Source: Mucinivorans hirudinis (lineage in GTDB: Bacteria > Bacteroidota > Bacteroidia > Bacteroidales > Rikenellaceae). Taken from it: DNA of 64,000 nt. The DNA is taken from the NCBI GenBank assembly GCA_000723505.1, contig HG934468.1:1086798-1150797 (forward strand), written 5' to 3'. Below the pieces are notes generated by a model that worked only from the letters and a program-made list of their open reading frames with translations, was not told the origin of the DNA and made no database searches. Shown here one piece after another: positions 6,566-16,710 of this stretch. The position numbers and the translations under genes were made by a program. Position 1 is the stretch's first letter, and each line of letters opens with the position of its first letter.

Positions 6566-8785
6566 ATGAAAAGTAAAAATTTCTATCTCCTTATCCTTGC
6601 AATTCTCTTGTTGGCAGGGTGTAAGAGTCAAAAACAAGAGACATCTAAGGACTATACAATTTATGTAGACCCCCTCATCGGCAGCGGATACCACGGTCAC
6701 GTCTTCGTGGGAGCTAACGTTCCCTTTGGTATGGTTCAGGTTGGTGCAACCAATATTTCCAAGGGGTGGGATTGGTGCTCGGGCTATCACGAGTCGGATT
6801 CCACAATAATCGGCTTCGCTCAGACTCACCTGAGCGGCACGGGTATCGGAGAATTGGGCGACATCCTTTTTATGCCCACCGTAGGCACACCGTCCGTGGA
6901 TAAGAATGAATATCTATCCACCTATAAACCCGGCAACCAAACGGCAGAAGCCGGATACTACCGTGTTCTATTGGATAATGGGGTGGATGTTGAGCTGACC
7001 GCCACAGCCCGCGTGGGCTATCACCGTTATAAGTTCCCTGTCGGGAAGCAGGCAAATGTAATACTCGACCTATGCGAGGGTATAGGATGGGATGCACCGG
7101 CAAAAACCTATGTCAAGCAGCTGAATGACACTAGAATAGAGGGTTACCGCTTCTCGAAGGGTTGGGCAGAGGACGACCGCATATATTTCGTGGCTGAATT
7201 CTCTGAGCCAATTCTGAATATGGAGGTCATTGAGGGTGAATACACCTCGTCCAACGGGAAGTACAGCGTTCCGGTGGATAGGGCGATTATCGGTTTCAGT
7301 GAGGGTACGACGCTCGAAATGAAAGTTGCCGTGAGTTATACGAGCATCGAAAATGCTGCCAAGAACCTTGCGGGGGAGCTTCCCGGCTGGGATTTCGCTG
7401 CAACGCGCACCGAGGCTAAGAGATTGTGGAACAAGGAGCTTGCAAAGTTCGATGCGCAGAGCAGCGACCCTGCCGTGATGCGTACATTCTACACGGCGCT
7501 CTACCACACTATGATTTCGCCCATTCTCTTTATGGACATCACGGGCGATTATCGCGGTGCTGATGGCAAAACATACAAAGCTGAGGGTTTTATCCCATAT
7601 TCAATCTTTTCACTTTGGGATACTTACCGTACCCAGCAACCTCTCTCCACAATCATACACACGGACAAGGTCAATGACTTTATCAACTCCTTTTTAGCCA
7701 TTTACGAGCAGCAGGGCAAGCTCCCTATGTGGCACTTGGTTGGTAATGAGACCAACTGTATGGTGGGTTATAGTGCAGTGCCGGTTATTGCGGATGCCTA
7801 CCTGAAGGGTTTTCGAGGATTTGATGCCCAAAAAGCTTTGGAGGCAATGAAGGCTACGGCAAACACCGGGGAGTTCGGGTTGAACTATCTCAAAGAGTTG
7901 GGTTATATTCCCTGTGACAAGGAGGTTGAGTCTGTTGCCAAGGCACTTGAATATGCCATTGCCGACAACTCCATTGCCAAGATGGCTCGCGCTATGGGCA
8001 AAGAGGAGGATTACAAGGAGTATGCCAAGAGGGCTAAATATTACCAACGGTATTTTGATAAGAGCGTTGAGTTTATGAGGGGAGTGACCTCCTCGGGCAA
8101 ATTTAACCCTAACTTCAACCCATTCCACTCAATCCATCGCGAGGATGACTACACCGAGGGCAACGCGTGGCAATATACGTGGCTCGTGCCGCACGATGTT
8201 GCCGGACTGGTGGAGCTCTTTGGCAGCGAGGAGCGGTTTGTCAATAAGTTAGATAGTCTTTTCACCGTACCATCGGAACTCAACGAGGGTGCATCGGCGG
8301 ATATTACGGGGCTCATAGGGCAGTATGCTCACGGTAACGAACCGAGCCACGCAACTCTATATCTATATCCATACGTGGGGCAGCAGTGGAAGACGGCAGA
8401 AAAGGTGCACCAAGTGTTCACCGAATTTTATAAGGACACCCCCGATGGAATTATCGGTAATGAGGATTGCGGACAGATGTCGGCGTGGTATATAATGTCG
8501 GCGATGGGTTTTTATCCGGTAGACCCTGCCGGTGGCAACTATGTTTTCGGCACGCCTCTGATGGAGAGCCTGACAATCAACCTCGAAAATGGCAAAAAGT
8601 TTGAGGTTACGGCGCAGAATCTCTCCCGAGACAACTTCTATATTCAATCCGTGGAGCTTAACGGTAAACCATATACTAAGAGCTACATAACTCACAACGA
8701 CATTATGAGTGGCGGAAAACTCAAATATGTGATGGGCAGTGCGCCCAATAGAGAGTTCGGGGCATCGGTTGAGAGTCGCCCATAG
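6566..8785 (+). CDS. GH92 family alpha-mannosidase, lipoprotein
   Basis: Predicted exo-acting, calcium-dependent alpha-mannosidase of family GH92, exported and lipid-anchored. It has a lipoprotein signal (LLLAGC, cysteine at residue 19), so surface or periplasmic exposure is expected. The 739 residues carry family landmarks in order: DPLIGSGYHGHVFVGANVPF (about 32-51), WDWCSGYH and THLSGTG, then the catalytic barrel with SLWDTYRTQQPL, GNAWQYTW and GNEDCGQMSAWY (the loop that holds general-base acidic residues in characterised members). It is single, not in a susC/susD cluster, and is divergent from a ROK repressor. Linkage specificity (1,2, 1,3 or 1,6) cannot be read from sequence. Confidence 0.93.
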   Translation: MKSKNFYLLILAILLLAGCKSQKQETSKDYTIYVDPLIGSGYHGHVFVGANVPFGMVQVGATNISKGWDWCSGYHESDSTIIGFAQTHLSGTGIGELGDILFMPTVGTPSVDKNEYLSTYKPGNQTAEAGYYRVLLDNGVDVELTATARVGYHRYKFPVGKQANVILDLCEGIGWDAPAKTYVKQLNDTRIEGYRFSKGWAEDDRIYFVAEFSEPILNMEVIEGEYTSSNGKYSVPVDRAIIGFSEGTTLEMKVAVSYTSIENAAKNLAGELPGWDFAATRTEAKRLWNKELAKFDAQSSDPAVMRTFYTALYHTMISPILFMDITGDYRGADGKTYKAEGFIPYSIFSLWDTYRTQQPLSTIIHTDKVNDFINSFLAIYEQQGKLPMWHLVGNETNCMVGYSAVPVIADAYLKGFRGFDAQKALEAMKATANTGEFGLNYLKELGYIPCDKEVESVAKALEYAIADNSIAKMARAMGKEEDYKEYAKRAKYYQRYFDKSVEFMRGVTSSGKFNPNFNPFHSIHREDDYTEGNAWQYTWLVPHDVAGLVELFGSEERFVNKLDSLFTVPSELNEGASADITGLIGQYAHGNEPSHATLYLYPYVGQQWKTAEKVHQVFTEFYKDTPDGIIGNEDCGQMSAWYIMSAMGFYPVDPAGGNYVFGTPLMESLTINLENGKKFEVTAQNLSRDNFYIQSVELNGKPYTKSYITHNDIMSGGKLKYVMGSAPNREFGASVESRP

Positions 8786-8814
8786 ATTGCCCCCTGAGGG
8801 TGTACAAAAAAGCA

Positions 8815-8848
8815 GAGTGTCATTGCAGCGGGAACTGCAATGACACTC
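8815..8848. terminator. Hairpin terminator between convergent genes
   Basis: A perfect 14-base-pair stem, GAGTGTCATTGCAG at 8815-8828 with its complement at 8835-8848, and a 6-base loop. It lies between the GH92 gene (plus) and the LRR lipoprotein gene (minus) and can serve both. There is no long T-run on the plus side. Confidence 0.75.
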
Positions 8849-8869
8849 TCTGATTTAGGGATACGGCGG

Positions 8870-10912
8870 TTACCGTGCTAGCGCATATTTTATCTCTACG
8901 AAGCCTGCCGTGTTCTTCTGGTCATAGAAATTGGTGAATTTTAGCAGTGCGTATTTTCCGTCCGCTCTTTTAAGGGCAAAAATGGTTCCCGTAGGTTCGA
9001 ATACAGGTGGCATCCCTCCCCTTTGCATAAAAATGGGTTCTTTGCTCATCAATACTGATGCTCGTGGCGGGGGCATATTATCCAATGAAAGTATCATATT
9101 CAAATTCCACTTGCTATTTTTTACGTAATCGAACTTTGCGGCTTTTTCTGCTGTCACCTCCTCGAAAGAGCCCTGTTTTGTGTTGTAGATTCCACCTTTG
9201 GCGTTGGTTCTCAGGTCTCGATAGTGGAGTGCAAAATCCCAGTCGCTACGTTCGAGCCATTGAGCATCTTGTCCGCTCTGACTCGGGTCGGCAGATGGAT
9301 ATGTGTCTATACCTTTTGTTTTCAACTCTCCATTTTGGTCAAAATGGAGATATGTCCACTTCAGCAGGTCGCTGGCGTCCACCACAATAGTTTTCACATA
9401 ATCAGGATAGTTCTCCTGTAGTTGGTATGGCTTACCGTTGAGGGTTTTCAAGCGAGCGTTGTCCTTGTAGAGCGATTTGATATTGTCGGCGGGGAGCCAC
9501 TTTTTTTCACCCACATTCCACACCGTAGAGCCGCGCAGGTCTACCGACTCGAAATGACCATTGTTGAATGTCGTTCCGTTTCCCAGCTTCAAGGCTACTT
9601 TGAGTACTTTCAGATTGGGACACTTCTCCAGTGCTAGGGTGACTCCAAAGAAGTCGTCGGCTTTGAGCTTTGCGAAATCTATGTCCGAAATGAGCGTATT
9701 GGAGAGGTCCAACATTCGTGCTCCTTTCCACTCATTGGAGGTTGGAAATGTAATTGTCGTCAGTTTACCGGGTTCGTTTTCCGAGAGAGAGCTTGTTGCC
9801 GAGATTCTCATAATGCTATTACAGTCAGACAAATCAAGTGTTTGAATTGCCTTGCCGACAACTAAATCCTCGAGGGCTATGTTACCACTAAGGTCTATCT
9901 TGTCGATACTACCCTCGAATATCAGATTCTTTAGGTTTTTGCAGTTAGATATTTTGAGATCCTTTATTTTGGTATTGGTCGTTATTTTGATCTCCAACTC
10001 GGAGGACTTGTTCGCGCCGATTCTAAAGGACTCCAAAACATCATCGTTCGATAGATCTATGGACTCAAATTCTGCATTGTAAATGTGCCATACCTTGATG
10101 GCACGGCTTTTGAAAAACTGCAACCCATCTAAATTTTTAATCCCCGAAGCGTCGAAAAAGAAGCTATCAAACCGTCCCGTCTTCCACGTTGTCTTCTCTT
10201 TTTCGTTTTCGGGGGTGATATCCGGCTTTTTGTTGAGGTCTAGTTTGTTGTCATCGGTGAAGACCTCGGGGTATTTTTTCTTGAGAAATCCACGAAAAAC
10301 CTCATCGGGCACAGCGCGTATGGATGTGTAATCGGTCAGTTTTCCATCTATTTCTATCTTCATTGTCCTCTCTGGGCTCTTTTGGTTATAGAGGGCAAGT
10401 ACCTCATCGCGATTCCACTTAACAGAGGCAGGCAGGTGGATAATCTTCAGCCCTTGGCGAGCATCCGTTTCCAAGCCTCGGATATGCTCGAAGGTGTTAC
10501 TGCCGTCCAGATAGAACTCCTCTACCTGCTTGAGGGAGGATATGTCCAACTCGCTGATGTCGCAATTTCGCATACTCAGCTTGGTTAGTGGACTCTTTAC
10601 TATGGGCTTAAACTCCTCACCACCGAGCTTCTCCATTTTGTTGCCGTCGAGGATGAGCTCTGTCAATGCCGGAAACAGTTCTATGCCCGTTAGGCTTGTG
10701 ATTCCTTTGTTGTTCAGGTCTAATGATGTGGTCTTTAACACCTTGTCATTGATGACCAGTTCATTGTTGTCGAAGGTGTAGCCCAACCCCTCGAGTGCTT
10801 TTTGGAGTTCGCCGTGGGTGTGCCCTGTCTGTAAAGGACGTTCCTTTTTGCAACCGAAAAGTGCGAGACTGAGAATTAAAACTCCGATGCAATTAATAAT
10901 TTTTTTGTGCAT
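8870..10912 (-). CDS. Leucine-rich-repeat lipoprotein of unknown function
   Basis: Predicted exported lipoprotein of 680 residues. I place the start at 10912 (MHKKIINCIGVLILSLALFG, lipobox cysteine C21), because the in-frame extension upstream lacks a sensible signal. After the anchor come two blocks of leucine-rich repeats with phrases such as LTELILDGNKMEKLGG, LTKLSMRNCDISELDISSL, LKISNCKNLKNLIFEGS and IQTLDLSDC. A linker with ITPENEKEKTTW sits between them, and the C-terminal 180 residues have no recognisable repeat. LRR lipoproteins in Bacteroidetes often bind proteins or glycans at the cell surface, but no ligand can be named. It stands alone between the GH92 gene and the anSME gene. Confidence 0.8.
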   Translation of the reverse strand: MHKKIINCIGVLILSLALFGCKKERPLQTGHTHGELQKALEGLGYTFDNNELVINDKVLKTTSLDLNNKGITSLTGIELFPALTELILDGNKMEKLGGEEFKPIVKSPLTKLSMRNCDISELDISSLKQVEEFYLDGSNTFEHIRGLETDARQGLKIIHLPASVKWNRDEVLALYNQKSPERTMKIEIDGKLTDYTSIRAVPDEVFRGFLKKKYPEVFTDDNKLDLNKKPDITPENEKEKTTWKTGRFDSFFFDASGIKNLDGLQFFKSRAIKVWHIYNAEFESIDLSNDDVLESFRIGANKSSELEIKITTNTKIKDLKISNCKNLKNLIFEGSIDKIDLSGNIALEDLVVGKAIQTLDLSDCNSIMRISATSSLSENEPGKLTTITFPTSNEWKGARMLDLSNTLISDIDFAKLKADDFFGVTLALEKCPNLKVLKVALKLGNGTTFNNGHFESVDLRGSTVWNVGEKKWLPADNIKSLYKDNARLKTLNGKPYQLQENYPDYVKTIVVDASDLLKWTYLHFDQNGELKTKGIDTYPSADPSQSGQDAQWLERSDWDFALHYRDLRTNAKGGIYNTKQGSFEEVTAEKAAKFDYVKNSKWNLNMILSLDNMPPPRASVLMSKEPIFMQRGGMPPVFEPTGTIFALKRADGKYALLKFTNFYDQKNTAGFVEIKYALAR

Positions 10913-11034
10913 TTTTTTGAAATAATAGTTTTGTAAAAAATATGCACAAAGGTCATACAAAAAATGGCAACCTACAATCCCCATTTGTAGTGATTATCGC
11001 CGCTGTGTATTGCCATAGATGGGTATCGAAGTTA

Positions 11035-12252
11035 TTATATCAGCCCCATCCTATGCCGTGCAAACTCCGTCACCATCGAGGGTGGTTTCTGCTCATCGAG
11101 ACACTTTTTCATAAACTCCATATAGGGTTTAGTGTACTTAAAGTAGCTTGCAAAGCCCTCGCATAGTGCGTTTTTACCATCCTCGAAGCGATGTTTGGGG
11201 CACTCACCGTGACAGAGGGTGAGCCACTCACATTGCTCACAACTTTGTGGCAGAGTATTACGTTTGTTCACCCCAAAAGAGAACTGGCGTGAGCCGGTGA
11301 ACATACCGCGAAGGTCGTCCCGCAGGATATTGCCCAGACGGTGGTCGGGGTAGACGAAGTGGTCGCAGCTGTAAACGTCGCCATTGTGCTCCACCACCAA
11401 CCCATCGCCGCAAACCTCATTGAATGAGCATACTCCTGCCGGCACACCATACCATCCCGCCAACGTTGCATCGAACATTTGCACATAATAGAGCCCCACA
11501 TCTCCCACCACCCACTCCTCGAAAACATCCTTCAAAAAACGTCCGTATCCTCGTGCCGTAACCGACCATTCGGCAAGCGTACCATCGGCTTCGGGCGGAC
11601 ATATCACCCCATCTTTTTGGTACTCCACCACCGGTAGAAACTGCATATAGCGACTGCCGATAGCCTTCATAAAGCGATAAATCTCTGCCCCGCGCCCCTG
11701 TGAATACCTACTCACAGCCGAGAGGGTGTTGAACTCGGTTTTGTGGCGGTGCATCCGCTCGATAGCCTGCATCACGCGCGCGAATGTACCCTCACCCGAT
11801 GCCGTAAAACGAGTGGCATTATGCACAGATTCGGGACCGTCAATGGATATGCCTATCAAAAAGTTGTTGTCGGCAAAGAACTTACAAAAATCATCGGTCA
11901 GCAATAATCCATTGGTTTGGAGCGTATTACCAATCTCCTTCGTCCCCTTATATCTATTCTGAAAAGCGAGTGCTTTTCGATAAAAGTCCATACCCGCCAT
12001 CAGTGGCTCGCCGCCGTGCCAACAGAAATCAACGCGCGGTGTATCGTTCGCCTCGATATATTGTGCCACATACTCCTCCAACAGTTCATCGCTCATCAGC
12101 TTAGGTTTGGCTTGATATTGCAGCTCTTTATCAAGGTAGTAGCAATATGTGCATCGCAGGTTGCAGGCTGCCCCCACCGGTTTCACCATTGTGGAGAAGG
12201 CTACGGGACGTGACGATTTTAGGGCATCGGCAAAGGTTAGGGCATTTTTCAT
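11035..12252 (-). CDS. Anaerobic sulfatase-maturating enzyme (radical SAM/SPASM)
   Basis: Cytoplasmic radical SAM enzyme that oxidises the active-site Cys or Ser of sulfatases to formylglycine. From the chosen start (MKNALTFADALKSS) it has 405 residues. The CxxxCxxC cluster motif is CNLRCTYC (C30, C34, C37) in the family context KPVGAACNLRCTYCYYLDK, followed by ISIDGP. The C-terminal SPASM domain has many cysteines (CSFNEVCGDG, YSCDHF, CEQCEWLTLCHGECPKHRF) for two auxiliary clusters. Length and motifs match AslB/anSME proteins. No sulfatase gene is in the window, so its substrates lie elsewhere. An upstream in-frame ATG at 12297 would put the start inside the terminator of the preceding gene. 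Confidence 0.92.
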   Translation of the reverse strand: MKNALTFADALKSSRPVAFSTMVKPVGAACNLRCTYCYYLDKELQYQAKPKLMSDELLEEYVAQYIEANDTPRVDFCWHGGEPLMAGMDFYRKALAFQNRYKGTKEIGNTLQTNGLLLTDDFCKFFADNNFLIGISIDGPESVHNATRFTASGEGTFARVMQAIERMHRHKTEFNTLSAVSRYSQGRGAEIYRFMKAIGSRYMQFLPVVEYQKDGVICPPEADGTLAEWSVTARGYGRFLKDVFEEWVVGDVGLYYVQMFDATLAGWYGVPAGVCSFNEVCGDGLVVEHNGDVYSCDHFVYPDHRLGNILRDDLRGMFTGSRQFSFGVNKRNTLPQSCEQCEWLTLCHGECPKHRFEDGKNALCEGFASYFKYTKPYMEFMKKCLDEQKPPSMVTEFARHRMGLI

Positions 12253-12272
12253 TATCTGATAGTAAAAAAGGA

Positions 12273-12318
12273 AAGGCTCGCTCCGCTCCCTATACAAAAT
12301 TGAGGGCGGAGGAGCCTT
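12273..12318 (-). terminator. Intrinsic terminator of the glycogen synthase-phosphorylase gene
   Basis: On the minus strand AAGGCTCCTCCGCCCTC pairs with GAGGGCGGAG-type sequence (12273-12292) with two small bulges, closing with AGCCTT and followed by TTTCCTTTTTTA. It lies 24 bases past the stop at 12343 and just before the anSME start. Confidence 0.75.
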
Positions 12319-12342
12319 GACCCCTGATTTTACGTCATAGGA

Positions 12343-15300
12343 TTATGCCCACTTAACGAGGGCAAAGTCCTGACGGTGCGGCAATTTACAGTTATGCGCA
12401 TACACGCGGATTGCGGTGTCGAACGTACCGGTAATCTCGGGAGCATTCTCCAAACGATATTTCACAATGTTACCCTCGACAGAGACCGGCTCGAACTGAT
12501 ATTTATGACGGATGACAACCTTGTTGTAATCTGTGATTTGGTCAGCTGTAATTATCTCAACCCCAATATCTTCCGGTTTGAGACCGTCAATATCAAGCGT
12601 AACTTCGAGGTTGTAGTGCTGTCCCATAAGGAAAGCCTCCTTGGAGAGGTCAAACGTTTTTACTTCCAATATATTAACGTTATCCCAACGTCGCGATACA
12701 TTACGTTTCCAAGACGCAATCTCGCGCGCCATTGCAAAGTTACCGGCAACCATAGCCGTATGGCGCTCGTAGAGTTTGCTGTAGAATCTGTCTTCGTAGT
12801 CCTGCATCATACGGTTGGTTGTAAAGTCAGAAGCCACCTCTGCAATACAACGTTTGATTGTAGCCACCCATTCGTGTGACAACCCTTTCGAGTTGCGGGC
12901 ATAGTATTGTGGTGCAATCTGCTCCTCGATGGTGGAGTATACCATTTCGGCATCCAACTCATCCTGATAGCGTTGGTCGGTGAATGTGCCCTCCTGAGGA
13001 AGCATCCAACCCGCACCCTCTTTGTAACCCTCAACCCACCATCCGTCAAGTACCGAAAAGTGCATAACGCCATTCATCACAGCCTTTTCGCCCGAAGTAC
13101 CCGATGCCTCCAGCGGACGCGTCGGAGTATTCAACCAAATATCGACACCCTGAACCATACGTCGCGCAAGCTCCATATCGTAGTTTTGCAGGAAGATAAT
13201 CTTACCCAAGAATTGAGGCATTTTTGAGACTTCGACAATGCGACGAATCAAATCCTGACCCGCTTTGTCCGCCGGGTGAGCCTTACCCGCAAATACGAAC
13301 TGTACGGGACGTTCGGAATTGTTTACGATGGCTGCCAAACGCTCTAGGTTGGTGAATAGAAGGTGTGCACGTTTGTAGGTTGCAAAGCGACGTGCAAAAC
13401 CGATGGTGAGAACATCACCCTTCAATGCCTCTTGAATCTGCACCAGTTGGCGCGGAGAGTCAAAACGGAACTGTGCAGGGTCTGCCACGCGGCGGCGAAT
13501 GAGCTTCATTAGACGCTGCTTCAGATAAAGTCGTGAGTCCCAAAGCAACTCATCCGGAATATCATACACCTTGTCCCAATTAGCCTTGCTATAATCGCCC
13601 TTAAAGAAAGCATCACCCAAATATTTGTGATACACCGATTTGAGTCGGCTTGCTGCCCACGTTGGGAAGTGAACACCATTGGTTACGTACCCGATGTGCG
13701 ATTCGCAGGGAAAGTAGCCGGGCCACATATTTGCCATAATATCCTTACTCACCTCCCCGTGCAACCAGCTCACGCCGTTCACCTCCTGTGAGAGGTTGGC
13801 AGCCAATACGCTCATCGAGAATTTCTCTGACGGGTCGTGTGGATTGGTCTTGCCCAGATTTATGAATTGTTCCCAAGTAATCTTCAAACGCTCGGGATAG
13901 TGAGACATATACTGACGAATCATACCCTCGTCGAAGGCATCGTGTCCCGCCGGAACGGGTGTGTGAGTGGTAAATAGCGACGAGCTACGCACTGCCTCCA
14001 ATGCCTCTGAGAATGATAACTCGTTCTCATAAATAAAATTCTTGGCACGTTCCAGACCGATAAATGCCGCGTGTCCCTCATTACAGTGGTATACGTCCGA
14101 CTTCACGCCCAGCGTCTCCATAGCGCGGATACCGCCAATGCCCAGCAAAAGCTCTTGTTTGAGGCGGTTGTCCCAATCACCGCCATAGAGGTGGTATGTG
14201 ATTGAACGGTCTTCGGGTAGGTTCAAATCGTGGTCTGTGTCAAGTAGATATAGCTCTGTCCGCCCAACATCGCAACGCCAAATACGCGCCGTTACCGTAC
14301 GCCCGGGGAAGTTTACGGTGATGGTCTTCCAATTGCCCTGCTCATCGCGCACGGCGGTGATGGGGAGTTTGTCGAAGTTTTGAGCCTCGTAGCCTGCTTC
14401 TTGGTCGCCGGCGTTGCTCAGACGTTGAGTGAAATAGCCGTAGCGATAGAGCAGACCCACTGCTGTCATCGGCACATTTTTGTCCGAGCTCTCCTTCAAA
14501 TAGTCACCTGCCAAGATGCCCAGACCGCCCGAATATATTTTCAGAGAGGCGTGCAAGCCGTACTCCATAGAGAAGTATGCAATCTTGGGACCACTACCCT
14601 TACCCTTCTGAGCCATATATGTTTCAAACTCCTCATAAACAGAGTCCATTCGTGCAAGAAATATCTTGTCCTGAGCAAACTCGCGGAGTGTTTTGAGGCT
14701 TAGATGGTCTAACTGGGCGATTGGATTTCGTTCCACTACATTCCACATCTCGGGGTCCAATGACTCGAATAGTTGGCGTGCGGACTCATTCCAAGACCAC
14801 CAAAGGTTTTTGCTCAACAACTCCAACTTATGCAACTCTTCGGGTATGGCTCTTTCGACCATAATCCGCGTCCAGTTGGGGTGGTTTCCCGGCAGCAGCT
14901 GCTGACTCACATAGTTCACCTGTTCGTGTACTTCGCCGCCATCGGTGATAAATTCACCCTGACGTTCTGCGACTTTTTCTTTTGCCATTGTATATACTTT
15001 TTCGTAATTACTAAACAGATTGCTCCACAGGGCTATATCCGAAGTAGCTTGTGCCGCAAGACGCGCCGCCTCCATACCCCCCTTGGGTTGGTTTGCGTAG
15101 GCGAGCAATGTTTTTGAAATATCTACCGTTACCTGCTGGTAATTGTAGTCATCGCGATGGATGACGGTAACTCCGCAATTTTCCTTAGTGGCGAACTCTT
15201 TGACCCAAATCCCAAATCCTGCCAAGTCAGTGGTAATCGTGGGCACACCAAAAGCGATGGATTCCAACGGAGTGTAGCCCCAAGGCTCATAGTAAGACGG

Positions 15301-16608
15301 AAATACTGAAACGTCCGCACCAATCAATAAATCGTAGTAGCTCTTATTAAATATCCCATCATCGCCGTTCAGATAGCAGGGCACGAAAATAACTTTTACT
15401 TTCTTTGACACTCCCAGCAGATTGTGTCGGCGCAAGTGGTTGATAACAGGGTCGTTGTCGGGGTCGCCGAGGTAGTGTGTCGAATTGGCTATGTGCCCGT
15501 AGTCGTTCACACAGGTTGTTGGGTTTGCCAACTTGCGACGAAGATCACCTCGAGCACCGTGATTCCAACTGGGTACCATAATGTATGCCAGAATCTCGCC
15601 GACGAACTCCTCAGAATTGTTGAGCTCTGCCATTGCATCAATAAACTCATCAATCCCCTTATTCTTAAACTCATATCGTCCGCCGATAGCAACAATCATC
15701 GGCTCACGCTCGAACTTCACGTCGAGTGCCACCTCTGCAACATTTATCATCGTGGCGCGTGCCTGCTCGCGTTTTTTATCATACTCACCGCCTTTGGGCA
15801 CAAAATCTTTCTCGAAGCCATTAGGCGTTACTTGGTTCGGTCTTTTAGATAGCAAGATTTCGCACTCGCGCGCTGTCAATTCGCTGACCGTTGCAAAGAC
15901 ATCGTAGTTGTGGGCAGCTGCCTTCTCGATGGAGTGTTTTGCCATAACCCCGAATCGGCGTGCTATCTCATCTCCGTTATATCCCGCCATATTGCCATAC
16001 AGAGGCAGTCCGTTACCCGCTATGCAACGCCCCGCTACGGTAGCGTGCGTTGTGAAGACCGTAGCCACACCCGGCACATACTTCTTGATGAAGAGTCCGC
16101 CGCTGGCTGTCATCCACTCGTGGAAGTGTGCTATTACACTCTCGCAGGTGTGAATGTTGTGGAGCTTAAAATTCTCTATAACCTTAGCCGTTGCGTAACC
16201 AAAGAGAAACGGTTCTATGTAATCCCATCCTCCACTGATTGAATCCACTCCGTAATCCTCCCAAAAATTTGCTAAAATAGAGTCCTTTTGAGAGATAAAC
16301 GAGCTGTAATCCACCAAAATAACTATCGGATTGCCTTTTACCACTTTCCATCGCCCTACCCTCACCCTCAATCCCTCGTTATAGGCAATCTGATGCCACT
16401 GTCGAAATAGGGTTGGATCTTCCTCGAACTCGATATTCTTGGTTTCCGATGTAAAGTCGGGTCCGATACAGATATAATTGTCACCATAGCGGGAGATTGC
16501 CGTGAGAGCCTTTGTGCCGACAACAGTGTGAATACCACCGACTTTGTTACACACCTCCCAACTCACTTCGAAAAGGTAGCCCCCATTTTCAGGTAGATTT
16601 TCATTCAT
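12343..16608 (-). CDS. Fused glycogen synthase / alpha-glucan phosphorylase
   Basis: A 1421-residue cytoplasmic protein joining two opposing activities of glycogen metabolism. Residues about 1-550 are a glycosyltransferase of the glycogen synthase superfamily: it starts with FEVSWEVCNKVGGIHTVV (nucleotide-sugar loop) and has FPSYYEPWGYTPLESIAFGVP near residue 440, the EPWGxxPLE acceptor-site motif; it resembles the GT3 eukaryotic-type more than GlgA. Residues about 565-1421 are a GT35 phosphorylase of the short GlgP form: NLWWSWN near its start, NEGHAAF, and EASGTSGEKAVMNG with the PLP lysine K1175. The join is in frame with no stop. Its predicted leader holds a repeat hairpin (16641-16697). 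Substrate direction in vivo cannot be inferred. Confidence 0.9.
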   Translation of the reverse strand: MNENLPENGGYLFEVSWEVCNKVGGIHTVVGTKALTAISRYGDNYICIGPDFTSETKNIEFEEDPTLFRQWHQIAYNEGLRVRVGRWKVVKGNPIVILVDYSSFISQKDSILANFWEDYGVDSISGGWDYIEPFLFGYATAKVIENFKLHNIHTCESVIAHFHEWMTASGGLFIKKYVPGVATVFTTHATVAGRCIAGNGLPLYGNMAGYNGDEIARRFGVMAKHSIEKAAAHNYDVFATVSELTARECEILLSKRPNQVTPNGFEKDFVPKGGEYDKKREQARATMINVAEVALDVKFEREPMIVAIGGRYEFKNKGIDEFIDAMAELNNSEEFVGEILAYIMVPSWNHGARGDLRRKLANPTTCVNDYGHIANSTHYLGDPDNDPVINHLRRHNLLGVSKKVKVIFVPCYLNGDDGIFNKSYYDLLIGADVSVFPSYYEPWGYTPLESIAFGVPTITTDLAGFGIWVKEFATKENCGVTVIHRDDYNYQQVTVDISKTLLAYANQPKGGMEAARLAAQATSDIALWSNLFSNYEKVYTMAKEKVAERQGEFITDGGEVHEQVNYVSQQLLPGNHPNWTRIMVERAIPEELHKLELLSKNLWWSWNESARQLFESLDPEMWNVVERNPIAQLDHLSLKTLREFAQDKIFLARMDSVYEEFETYMAQKGKGSGPKIAYFSMEYGLHASLKIYSGGLGILAGDYLKESSDKNVPMTAVGLLYRYGYFTQRLSNAGDQEAGYEAQNFDKLPITAVRDEQGNWKTITVNFPGRTVTARIWRCDVGRTELYLLDTDHDLNLPEDRSITYHLYGGDWDNRLKQELLLGIGGIRAMETLGVKSDVYHCNEGHAAFIGLERAKNFIYENELSFSEALEAVRSSSLFTTHTPVPAGHDAFDEGMIRQYMSHYPERLKITWEQFINLGKTNPHDPSEKFSMSVLAANLSQEVNGVSWLHGEVSKDIMANMWPGYFPCESHIGYVTNGVHFPTWAASRLKSVYHKYLGDAFFKGDYSKANWDKVYDIPDELLWDSRLYLKQRLMKLIRRRVADPAQFRFDSPRQLVQIQEALKGDVLTIGFARRFATYKRAHLLFTNLERLAAIVNNSERPVQFVFAGKAHPADKAGQDLIRRIVEVSKMPQFLGKIIFLQNYDMELARRMVQGVDIWLNTPTRPLEASGTSGEKAVMNGVMHFSVLDGWWVEGYKEGAGWMLPQEGTFTDQRYQDELDAEMVYSTIEEQIAPQYYARNSKGLSHEWVATIKRCIAEVASDFTTNRMMQDYEDRFYSKLYERHTAMVAGNFAMAREIASWKRNVSRRWDNVNILEVKTFDLSKEAFLMGQHYNLEVTLDIDGLKPEDIGVEIITADQITDYNKVVIRHKYQFEPVSVEGNIVKYRLENAPEITGTFDTAIRVYAHNCKLPHRQDFALVKWA

Positions 16609-16640
16609 ATAGTTTTCAGTTTATTAGGTTGCTCAACTTC

Positions 16641-16697
16641 GGGGGAGGGCATCTAAAAATTCTAAATAGCCAACGGCTAATTTCTTAGAAGCCCATT
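16641..16697. repeat. Dispersed palindromic repeat, both arms present
   Basis: GGGGGAGGGCATCTAAAAATT faces AATTTCTTAGAAGCCC (to 16694), forming a hairpin in the leader of the glycogen synthase-phosphorylase gene. It contains CCAACGGCTAATTT, also present beside the copy at the ilvE 3' end. Confidence 0.65.
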
Positions 16698-16710
16698 AGA
16701 CATTTCGGGG

